This document shows positions 7,074-13,800 of a stretch of 24,744 bases of DNA, in pieces. The notes under the pieces were generated by a model. It was not told where the DNA came from. It searched no databases and saw only the letters and a list, made by a program, of their open reading frames with translations. The stretch is from positions 1 through 24,744 of the forward strand of contig CAIXPZ010000173.1 in the NCBI GenBank assembly GCA_903921455.1. Reading direction: 5' to 3'. Every line of letters starts with the position of its first letter. Position 1 is the stretch's first letter. This DNA comes from an uncultured Verrucomicrobia subdivision 3 bacterium (GTDB lineage: Bacteria; Verrucomicrobiota; Verrucomicrobiae; Limisphaerales; UBA11358). The position numbers and the translations under genes were made by a program.

Positions 7074-8312
7074 ATGAAAATAATCGTTAATTTCTTTACC
7101 TCGCTAAAACTCACGGTCGTGCTGCTCGCCTTTGCGATCGTGCTGGTGTTCGTCGGCACGATCGCCCAGGCGGATGAGGGGCTTTACGGCGCGCAGGCGC
7201 ATTATTTCAAGCAATGGCTGGTGATCGGCGCGCACATGTTCGGCCACAAGATTCCGCTGCTGCTGCCGGGCGGCTATCTCCTCGGCACGCTGCTGCTGGT
7301 CAACCTGGTGGCCTCGCACATCTACCGCTTTGAATTCACGCGCAAGAAGCTCGGCATCCAACTCGCGCACGCCGGCGTGATCGTCCTGCTCGTCGGCCAG
7401 CTCTCGACGGATCTGCTATCGCGCGAATTGCAGATGCACTTTGCCGAGGGCGAGACGCGGAATTATTCCGACAGCGCCGGCGCTTATGAACTGAATTTTG
7501 TGGCCGGCGAAGTCGGGATTGCGGTGCCGGAGTCCCTGCTCAAGCCAGGCGCTGAAATCAAGAACGCCAACCTGCCCTTCGCCATCCGGGTGAAGGAACA
7601 CTGGCACAACTCGGACATCAATTTCCGCGCACCAATGATGCAAAACGCCCCGCCGCTCACGACCAACGGCGTGGCCCGGAATTTTGATTTCCGCAAGATT
7701 GACGACGTCAAGGCGATGGATCAGCGCAATGTCCCGACCGTCCTGGTGGAATTCGTCTCGCCCGCCGGTTCGCTCGGCACCTGGGTCGCGAGCGACTGGA
7801 CCGGCGATCCCTCGCTCGTCGAGGCGGTGCGCAACGGTTACGTGCAGATGGGCGCGGGCATGGCGCAGAAAATTGCCGGGCTGCTGGTCGCGCCGCAGAC
7901 GGTTGCAGCCGGCGGCAAGAAATTCACCTTCGCGATGCGGCCCGCCCGCGTCCGGCACCCCTTCTCCATCACGCTGCTCAAGGCCTCGCACACGACGTAT
8001 CTGGGCACGGACATCCCGAAGGATTTCCGCAGCCGCGTCCGCATTGACAACGCGCAGACCGGCGAGAAGCGCGAGGTGGAAATTTCCATGAATCATCCGC
8101 TGCGCTACGGCGGCTACACTTATTATCAATACCAGATGGACGCCGGCCAGGCCGCGCAGATGGCGGGCCGCACGCCGACCTCCGTCCTTTCCGTCGTGCG
8201 CAATCCCGGCTGGTTGACACCTTACGTCGGCTGCACGATGGTGGGCATCGGCTTGGTATTGCAGTTCATGTATCACCTCGCCGGCTTCGTGACCAAAAAG
8301 AAAAGCAAATGA
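7074..8312 (+). CDS. resB: Cytochrome c biogenesis protein ResB/Ccs1-like (412 aa)
   Basis: Partner of CcsA in System II cytochrome c maturation, an inner-membrane complex that moves heme outward and attaches it to apocytochrome CxxCH motifs. Seen: TM1 in the typical ResB opening (FFTSLKLTVVLLAFAIVLVF, then VGTIAQ), a second hydrophobic segment (about 62-80), TM3 with a His (QLAHAGVIVLLVGQL, about 98-115), a large periplasmic domain of about 260 residues, and a final TM (about 383-405) with FMYHLAGF. The His in TM3 and the one near the C terminus are candidate heme ligands by analogy with Ccs1. The length fits the family. It begins 18 nt after the lipoprotein gene, with no visible Shine-Dalgarno (the spacer is C-rich), and its stop overlaps the start of ccsA by 4 nt (ATGA), so translation is probably coupled. 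Confidence 0.88.
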   Translation: MKIIVNFFTSLKLTVVLLAFAIVLVFVGTIAQADEGLYGAQAHYFKQWLVIGAHMFGHKIPLLLPGGYLLGTLLLVNLVASHIYRFEFTRKKLGIQLAHAGVIVLLVGQLSTDLLSRELQMHFAEGETRNYSDSAGAYELNFVAGEVGIAVPESLLKPGAEIKNANLPFAIRVKEHWHNSDINFRAPMMQNAPPLTTNGVARNFDFRKIDDVKAMDQRNVPTVLVEFVSPAGSLGTWVASDWTGDPSLVEAVRNGYVQMGAGMAQKIAGLLVAPQTVAAGGKKFTFAMRPARVRHPFSITLLKASHTTYLGTDIPKDFRSRVRIDNAQTGEKREVEISMNHPLRYGGYTYYQYQMDAGQAAQMAGRTPTSVLSVVRNPGWLTPYVGCTMVGIGLVLQFMYHLAGFVTKKKSK

Positions 8313-10183
8313 AACAAATCTTTCAAAAATGGCTGCCGGCCGGCCTCATGCTGGTGATGGCGCTGTGGTTCTTTGGCAACCTGCACGCACCCAAGGACAA
8401 GTCGTTCGCCTTCCAAGAATTCGGCCAACTGCCGCTCACCGCCAACGGCCGCGTCGTCCCGATGGATTCGCTGGCGCGCAATTCCCTGCTCGCCATCCGC
8501 GAGAAACAGACCATCAACACCGAGCCGTGGAAAAGCTGGAACGAAAAGCCCGTCATCCTCTCCGCCACCGAATGGCTCGCGAATGTGATGATGAATCCCG
8601 CCGCGGCCGACAACTGGCCGGTGTTCCGCCTCGACAATCCCGATCTCGTCTCCCTGCTCAAGCTCCCGGACAAGGGCGAGAAGTGCGACGGCAAACATTA
8701 TTCATGGAACCAGATCCAGCCGGCGCTTGCGGATTTTGACAAGCAAAACGAGCGCGTCCAGAAAACCGAGGCCGCCAACCGCACCGCCTACGAAAATGCC
8801 GTCGCCAAACTGCACCAGCGACTCACGCTTTACGCCCAACTGAAGAACGCCGTGCAGCCCGCCGACGCGCAGGACTGGCCGGCGGAACTTGCCGCCTATG
8901 AGGCCCTGATTCCCGACGGCGTTGCGGCGGTGCGCGCGCAGCAAGCCGGTCAGCCCTACAACAAAACCAATTTCAACGCCTTTGTCGCCAACATCGAACG
9001 CTTTCAGTTCATGGCCAATCTTGAGCCGCCGCTGATTTTGCCCCCCAATGGCGCGCGCGAATGGCGCCGCATGGGCGACGCCCTGCTGGAAGCCCCGCAC
9101 GGTCTCGCCGTGGATAATTCCGTTCACGCCTACGCCAAGATGGCCGGCGCGCTCGACGCGAATGAACCGGAGCCATTCAACGCCGCCATCCGCGAACTCC
9201 GGTCGGAACTCGCCGCCGTTCAGCCCAAGTCGCTGGAGAAGGCGCGCGCGGAAGTCTTCTTCAACCAGATGCAGCCGTTCTACAATGCGATGGTCATCTA
9301 CGTCCTAGCCGGTCTGCTCGCGGTGTTCTCGTGGTTCAACCTGTCGGAAACCTTGCGGCGCTCGGCCTTCTGGCTCGTGGGGCTGGCGTTTGTCATCCAC
9401 ACCATCGGCCTGGTCTACCGCATGGTGCTGGAAGGCCGGCCGCCGGTGACGAATCTGTATTCCTCCGCCATCTTCATTGGCTGGGGCGCGGTGCTGCTCG
9501 GCTTGATCCTGGAGAAATTCCACAAGAACGGCATCGGCCTCGTCGTCGCCTCGGTCATCGGCTTCATCACCCTGATCATTGCCCATCACCTGGCGCTCGA
9601 AGGCGACACCATGGAGATGATGCGCGCCGTGTTGGACACGAATTTCTGGCTGGCCACCCACGTGGTGACCGTGACCATCGGCTACGCGAGCACATACGTG
9701 GCAGGCTTTCTTGCGCTGATCTACGTCCTGCGCGGCGTGTTCACCAAAACGCTGGACGTGGCCACCGGCAAATCCCTGGCGCGGATGATCTATGGCATCG
9801 TCTGTTTCGCCACGCTGTTCAGTTTTGTGGGCACGGTGCTGGGCGGCATCTGGGCCGACCAATCGTGGGGCCGTTTCTGGGGCTGGGACCCGAAGGAGAA
9901 CGGCGCGCTCATCATCGTCCTGTGGAACGCCCTGATCCTGCACCTGCGCTGGGGCGGCCTCATCCGCGAACGCGGCCTCGTCAATTGCGCCATTTTCGGC
10001 AACATCGTGACGGCGTGGTCGTGGTTCGGGGTGAACATGCTGGGCATCGGCCTGCACAGCTACGGGTTCACGCAGGCGGCGTTCTTCTGGCTGGTGGCCT
10101 TTGCCGTGAGTCAGCTCGCCTTCATCGGACTCGGCCTATTGCCGGTGAAATGGTGGAAAAGTTTTAAGTTGCGAGCTGCGTAA
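8309..10183 (+). CDS. ccsA: Cytochrome c biogenesis protein CcsA with long periplasmic N-terminal region (624 aa)
   Basis: Heme-handling subunit of System II, working with ResB in the inner membrane. Seen: a TM near the N terminus (8-25), about 300 residues of soluble sequence containing GQLPLTANGRVVPMDSLARN, then at least seven hydrophobic segments from residue 330 on. The C-terminal part carries the tryptophan-rich WWD heme-binding signature (WADQSWGRFWGWDPKE, about 515-530). Conserved-type histidines flank it: FVIHTIGL (about 365), ATHVVTV (about 450) and GIGLHSYGF (about 581). Family knowledge: CcsA cores are about 250-320 residues. The extended form with the 'GRVxPMDoLAR' motif is known from Bacteroidota and PVC phyla, where it replaces part of the usual split or fused CcsBA arrangement. 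The ATG overlaps the resB stop. It ends 3 nt before the convergent pseudopilin gene, leaving no room for a separate terminator. Confidence 0.93.
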   Translation: MKQIFQKWLPAGLMLVMALWFFGNLHAPKDKSFAFQEFGQLPLTANGRVVPMDSLARNSLLAIREKQTINTEPWKSWNEKPVILSATEWLANVMMNPAAADNWPVFRLDNPDLVSLLKLPDKGEKCDGKHYSWNQIQPALADFDKQNERVQKTEAANRTAYENAVAKLHQRLTLYAQLKNAVQPADAQDWPAELAAYEALIPDGVAAVRAQQAGQPYNKTNFNAFVANIERFQFMANLEPPLILPPNGAREWRRMGDALLEAPHGLAVDNSVHAYAKMAGALDANEPEPFNAAIRELRSELAAVQPKSLEKARAEVFFNQMQPFYNAMVIYVLAGLLAVFSWFNLSETLRRSAFWLVGLAFVIHTIGLVYRMVLEGRPPVTNLYSSAIFIGWGAVLLGLILEKFHKNGIGLVVASVIGFITLIIAHHLALEGDTMEMMRAVLDTNFWLATHVVTVTIGYASTYVAGFLALIYVLRGVFTKTLDVATGKSLARMIYGIVCFATLFSFVGTVLGGIWADQSWGRFWGWDPKENGALIIVLWNALILHLRWGGLIRERGLVNCAIFGNIVTAWSWFGVNMLGIGLHSYGFTQAAFFWLVAFAVSQLAFIGLGLLPVKWWKSFKLRAA

Positions 10184-10186
10184 CCT

Positions 10187-10843
10187 TCACGGTATTGCCA
10201 ATCGGTTTGTGGCAAGGCCGGTTTGCTGGAGATAATCGCGCAGCCCTTTGGCAGTCACCGCTTGCACGCTGCCGTCGGCGAGACCAATGTTGCCTGCTTT
10301 TACATGGCGAGCCGCCGTCCACGCTACGGGGTCGTTCGTCCAAAATTGACACAAGCCCGGCCGGACCGGCACACCGCCAATTTCAAAATTGCTGTCGCCG
10401 GAAATAATCATCTGCGGATTCGTGCCATTGGTCACATCGACGCCGATGAAATAGCTGAGATTGACGTTGGCCAATCCTCCAAAGTTGTTAGCTGCAACCC
10501 TAGCCGCGTCCATCGGACAAATCAAAATTCTCGGCGTGCTCAACTCGTTCGACATAACTTGAAAGGTTTGAATCACGTTTCCGGTAGCTACCATCTCCAT
10601 TGAGCCGCCATTCGTGACCGACACGCCCATCGGATAAATGTCGTGGTTGTCTCCTTCCCAAATCCGGTAGCTGAGGCCAATTTGTTTCAAACAATTGACA
10701 CAATTAATGTGAGAAGCTCTTTTTCTTGCCGTCGCAAGCATCGGCAAAAGCACCGCCGACAGAATCATCACCACGGCAATAGACACGCCGACTTCAAACA
10801 GAGTCATCGCTGCGTTGTGGTTTTGGGAAACGCGCGGTTTCAT
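10187..10843 (-). CDS. Pseudopilin with canonical H-x9-DG motif (218 aa)
   Basis: Seen: leader MKPRVSQNHNAA, then M-T-L-F-E with Glu at +5, a hydrophobic helix to about residue 35 (LLPMLATARKRA), paired cysteines (INCVNCLKQIG), CPMDAAR, and near the C terminus HVKAGNIGLADGSV. That last segment is exactly His, nine residues, Asp-Gly, the prepilin-processing-associated H-x9-DG signature. The residue before the presumed cleavage site is Ala and not Gly, so processing by a standard prepilin peptidase may be less efficient. It lies 14 nt after the FHA gene on the same strand and is probably translated from the carA-FHA transcript. The partner or fibre it joins is unknown. It differs strongly from the pseudopilin at 2242-3003 and is not a recent duplicate. 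Confidence 0.87.
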   Translation of the reverse strand: MKPRVSQNHNAAMTLFEVGVSIAVVMILSAVLLPMLATARKRASHINCVNCLKQIGLSYRIWEGDNHDIYPMGVSVTNGGSMEMVATGNVIQTFQVMSNELSTPRILICPMDAARVAANNFGGLANVNLSYFIGVDVTNGTNPQMIISGDSNFEIGGVPVRPGLCQFWTNDPVAWTAARHVKAGNIGLADGSVQAVTAKGLRDYLQQTGLATNRLAIP

Positions 10844-10857
10844 AACCGCAAGAAGAA

Positions 10858-11442
10858 TTACCGCGAACTGCCGCCAGCCTGCTTGAGCGCAAAAATAATC
10901 AGCCCCACAATGACCACCCCCACCACAATGCCCGCGATGAGGAAGTATTTGTTGACCTTGTTGGTCTTCTTGGAGAAGGCGGCGTTGGTATCGAAGCTGG
11001 CTGGACGCACCCCGCTTTGTTCGAGATCGTTAAGACTGACGCCGCGCGGAATGACCATGGTGGCATCCACGGATTTTCTGGAAGCCGGAGCCGGAGCCGG
11101 CGTAGCGCCGGGAACGGGGGGCGGAATCGGGGCGGCTGACGCAGCCGGCAGGGGCTGGCCGTCGTCAATCTTCAATTCCACCTGACCAAACCGCAAAGTC
11201 TGACCGGGCTTGAGAATGGCCTCAGAAATCTTGTCGCCGTTAATAAAGGTGCCGTTGGTGGAATTCAGGTCGCGGATGAGGATTTCGGAACCTTGCAGGA
11301 GAATTTCGGCGTGTCGGCTGGAAACGGAGGGGTCGGCAATCTGAAACGTATTTTCTTCCACCCGGCCAACGGTGGTGCGGTCCACGTTCAGGTCGAACGT
11401 GCGGCCGGTCATGCCCTGATTCAGGATAACTAGTTTGGCCAT
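10858..11442 (-). CDS. FHA-domain protein with C-terminal membrane anchor (194 aa)
   Basis: Seen: an N-terminal forkhead-associated domain (residues 1-90) with the diagnostic GR (26-27), SSRHAEI (about 41-47) and DLNSTNGTFING (about 58-69) motifs that bind phosphothreonine peptides; a Pro/Ala-rich linker (about 95-120); a Thr-containing patch (DATMVIPRG); and a single TM helix (about 165-186, YFLIAGIVVGVVIVGLIIF) near the C terminus. The FHA end would face the cytoplasm if it is a tail-anchored protein. Inference: a Ser/Thr-kinase signalling adaptor at the inner membrane; no kinase is in view. FHA domains occur at the N terminus of EssC in Firmicute T7SS, and an EssC-like gene lies 2.4 kb away, but carA and two plus-strand genes intervene, so a link is speculative. 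It is 60 nt downstream of carA on the same strand. Confidence 0.9.
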   Translation of the reverse strand: MAKLVILNQGMTGRTFDLNVDRTTVGRVEENTFQIADPSVSSRHAEILLQGSEILIRDLNSTNGTFINGDKISEAILKPGQTLRFGQVELKIDDGQPLPAASAAPIPPPVPGATPAPAPASRKSVDATMVIPRGVSLNDLEQSGVRPASFDTNAAFSKKTNKVNKYFLIAGIVVGVVIVGLIIFALKQAGGSSR

Positions 11443-11502
11443 AGTTTCTTTGAAATGATTATGAGCGCGGCGTGATTCAAGTCAAACGTAAATCTGATTC
11501 CC

Positions 11503-12660
11503 TCAGCCGCGCCGCTCGATTAATTGCCGGAACTCGCCAAACAGCGGCGTGGAGTCATGCGGCCCGGGCGACGCCTCGGGATGATACTGCACGCTGAACA
11601 CGGGCTTGGTCTTGTGGCGCAACCCCTCGACGGTCTGGTCGTTCAAATTGATGCGATGCACGGCAACATCGGACGGCAGGGATTTGGCGTCCACGGCAAA
11701 CCCGTGATTCTGCGAGGTGATTTCCACGCGGCCGGTTTCGAAGTCTTTCACCGGCTGGTTGCCGCCACGATGACCGAACTTGAGCTTGAACGTCTTGCCG
11801 CCAAACGCCTGGCCCAAAATCTGGTTGCCGAGGCAAATGCCAAACATGGGAATGCCGGTATCGAGCAGCGTCTTCACCTCGCGGACAATATAATTAAGCG
11901 CCGACGGATCGCCCGGGCCGTTCGAAAGGAAAATGCCGGCGGGTTTGTATTTGAGCGCCTCGGCGGCAGTCGCCGTCGCGGGCAAAACCGTCACGCTGAA
12001 ACCCTGCTGCCGCAGGCGGCGCAGGATGTTGTATTTCATGCCGTAGTCGAACGCAACGATGGGGATATCGGCGGCCGGCATCGGTTTGCGGAGGTTGCGC
12101 GCGTCGGCGATCTTGTTGCCGCGCACGAGGTCGAACGCCCCGCTCTGCTCGTCCTTTTCGTCCCACTTAAACGCCTGCTGGTGCGTGACTTCCTTGACGT
12201 AATCCACACCGACAAAGACGAATTCCTTCGCGCGCTTCACCGCCTCGGCTTCGGAAATAGCTTCCGTGGAAATAAAACCGTTCAGCGCTCCGCGCACACG
12301 CAGCTTCTTGGTGAGGGAGCGGGTGTCAATGCCCTGGATACCGGGGATGCCGTTCTTCTCGAGATAATCGGAGAGCGACCAGTCTGCCCGCCAGTTGCTG
12401 ACGACGGGGGAGAGTTCGCGAATGACGAAGCCGGACGCGTGCGGACGCCAGGATTCGACGTCCTGCGCGTTGACGCCGTAATTGCCGATGAGCGGATAAG
12501 TCATCGTCACGATCTGGCCTTTGTAGGAGGGATCGGTGAGGATTTCCTGGTAGCCCGTCATGGAGGTGTTAAAACAGACTTCACCACAAGCCGACGCTTG
12601 CGCGCCAAAACCTGTGCCGTGAAAAACCGAACCGTCTTCGAGGGCTAAAATGGCTTTCAT
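11503..12660 (-). CDS. carA: Carbamoyl-phosphate synthase small (glutaminase) subunit (385 aa)
   Basis: Hydrolyses glutamine and channels ammonia to CarB for carbamoyl phosphate, feeding pyrimidine and arginine synthesis in the cytoplasm. Start set at ATG 12660 (MKAILALEDGSVFHG, the usual CarA opening); the in-frame ATG 14 codons upstream has no support and would cover the promoter. Seen: the CarA N-terminal domain (GEVCFNTSMTGYQEILTDPS), then the class I glutamine amidotransferase domain with nucleophile Cys276 in FGICLGNQ, the FGHRGGNQPV segment, and the catalytic His360/Glu362 in QYHPEASPGPHDS. All catalytic residues are present and the length matches E. coli CarA (382 aa). carB is not in the window. 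Downstream FHA and pseudopilin genes follow at 60 and 14 nt, so they may share its transcript. Confidence 0.97.
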   Translation of the reverse strand: MKAILALEDGSVFHGTGFGAQASACGEVCFNTSMTGYQEILTDPSYKGQIVTMTYPLIGNYGVNAQDVESWRPHASGFVIRELSPVVSNWRADWSLSDYLEKNGIPGIQGIDTRSLTKKLRVRGALNGFISTEAISEAEAVKRAKEFVFVGVDYVKEVTHQQAFKWDEKDEQSGAFDLVRGNKIADARNLRKPMPAADIPIVAFDYGMKYNILRRLRQQGFSVTVLPATATAAEALKYKPAGIFLSNGPGDPSALNYIVREVKTLLDTGIPMFGICLGNQILGQAFGGKTFKLKFGHRGGNQPVKDFETGRVEITSQNHGFAVDAKSLPSDVAVHRINLNDQTVEGLRHKTKPVFSVQYHPEASPGPHDSTPLFGEFRQLIERRG

Positions 12661-12673
12661 CAAAATTTTGAAG

Positions 12674-12702
12674 ATACTAGGGTCGCCGGCGGGTGGGTTC
12701 AA
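12674..12702 (-). promoter_or_regulatory. Candidate sigma-70-type promoter of carA
   Basis: On the minus strand TTGAAC (12697-12702) and TAGTAT (12674-12679) are separated by 17 bp. Each matches four of six consensus positions. The predicted start of transcription would fall near 12667, giving a leader of only about 7 nt before the carA ATG. That agrees with the lack of a Shine-Dalgarno but would make the message almost leaderless. Weak motif evidence only. Confidence 0.3.
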
Positions 12703-12751
12703 GCGCGAACCGATTTGCGGAATGGATTTTTTGGGCTACCTTGCGCAGCCG

Positions 12752-13201
12752 ATGACGACGCATGTCTTCAAAACCGAACTCTGGCTGCCGGTGCCGCGCG
12801 AAAAAGTGTTCCCGTTTTTCGCCGATGCCCGGAACCTGGAGGTGATCACGCCGCCGTGGCTGAACTTTAACGTGTTGACGCCAGGCCACATCGAGATGCG
12901 CGCCGGGGCCATGATTGATTACCAGTTGCGCCTGCGCGGCCTGCCGGTGCGGTGGCGGACGGAGATCACGGGCTGGCATCCGCCCTACAGTTTCACCGAC
13001 GAACAGCGGCGCGGGCCGTATCGCCGCTGGAGCCACACGCACACCTTTGTGGAAAAATCCGACGGCACGCTCTGCCGCGACGAAGTGATTTACGCCGTCC
13101 CCGGCGGCGCGCTAGTGAACTGGCTCCTGGTGCGCCGCGACGTGGAGAAGATATTCACTTACCGCGCCAGGGCGCTCAAAAAACATTTTGGCGTGGCATG
13201 A
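12752..13201 (+). CDS. SRPBCC/START-like ligand-binding protein (149 aa)
   Basis: Start taken at ATG 12752 (MTTHVFKTELWLPVPREKVF); in-frame ATGs at 12722 and 12650 would add unconserved-looking residues and run into the carA promoter. Seen: the SRPBCC opening 'h.....hP.p.e.VF.FFADA.NLE.hTPPWL.F', then RAGAMIDYQLRLRGLPVRWRTEITGWHPP and FTDEQRRGPYRRWSHTHTFV. This is the typical pattern of the small cytoplasmic SRPBCC group that also forms the N-terminal part of some YfcH-like (SDR, 'cell division inhibitor') proteins. Family knowledge: a helix-grip fold with a hydrophobic cavity; no specific ligand is known. Its stop overlaps the start of the next gene (ATGA), so the two are translationally coupled. 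No enzyme function should be assigned. Confidence 0.87.
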   Translation: MTTHVFKTELWLPVPREKVFPFFADARNLEVITPPWLNFNVLTPGHIEMRAGAMIDYQLRLRGLPVRWRTEITGWHPPYSFTDEQRRGPYRRWSHTHTFVEKSDGTLCRDEVIYAVPGGALVNWLLVRRDVEKIFTYRARALKKHFGVA

Positions 13202-13788
13202 AACTTTTTATGAAAATTCTGATAATATCCTTGGTTCTGGTGGCGCTGGCCGGCCTATTGAACGCAGGCTGTGCCGCCGTCCGCGCGGGCTACGAATCCG
13301 CGCCTTACCAAGTCGTCCGGCGCGACGGCAAGTTTGAGCTACGCGATTATCCCGGGGTAGTCGTGGCCGAAACACCGATGCGCGGGGCGGACAACAGCTT
13401 CATGCGCCTGTTTCATTTCATCAGCGGCGAAAATGCGGCGAAACAAAAAATTTCCATGACCACGCCCGTCTTCATGAGCGAAACCGGCAGCTCAAACGCG
13501 ACCATGGCCTTTGTAATGCCGGCCAAGGCCGGCACGAACGGCATCCCGCAGCCGACTGAACCCGGCGTGACGTTGAGGCAAATTCCGGCGGGCAAGTTCG
13601 CCGTGCTGCGCTTCTCCGGCGGCCGCAGCGAGCGGAACGCGACCAATGCCGTCGCGCGGCTCACGGCGTGGCTGGAGCAGGCAAAGATTACTCCGACGGG
13701 CCAACCCGTGTTTGGCTATTTTGATCCGCCGTGGACGCCGTCCTTTCTGCGCCGGAACGAAGTGATGTTCCGCGTGGCGCAGCCGTGA
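13198..13788 (+). CDS. SOUL heme-binding family protein, exported (196 aa)
   Basis: Seen: an N-terminal hydrophobic signal (MKLFMKILIISLVLVALAGL), then NAGC. The Cys suggests a lipoprotein, but Asn at -3 does not fit the usual lipobox, so simple secretion or anchoring is also possible. The mature part has the SOUL/HBP pattern: YQVVRRDGKFELRDYPGVVVAET, then FMRLFHFISGENAAKQKISMTTPV, AFVMPA, and FAVLRFSGGRSERN. Family knowledge: SOUL proteins (heme-binding protein 1/2 fold) bind heme or tetrapyrrole, and bacterial members are mostly uncharacterised. The start is ATG 13198, overlapping the SRPBCC stop; ATG 13210 is an alternative that keeps the signal. It ends 12 nt before the convergent EssC-like gene. 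With ResB/CcsA nearby a heme theme is tempting but unproven. Confidence 0.9.
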   Translation: MKLFMKILIISLVLVALAGLLNAGCAAVRAGYESAPYQVVRRDGKFELRDYPGVVVAETPMRGADNSFMRLFHFISGENAAKQKISMTTPVFMSETGSSNATMAFVMPAKAGTNGIPQPTEPGVTLRQIPAGKFAVLRFSGGRSERNATNAVARLTAWLEQAKITPTGQPVFGYFDPPWTPSFLRRNEVMFRVAQP

Positions 13789-13800
13789 GGTAACAGGCGG

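Noticed and set aside
11524..12648. 374-codon frame opposite carA
   Set aside because: It is a shadow of carA; the CarA frame has every catalytic motif.
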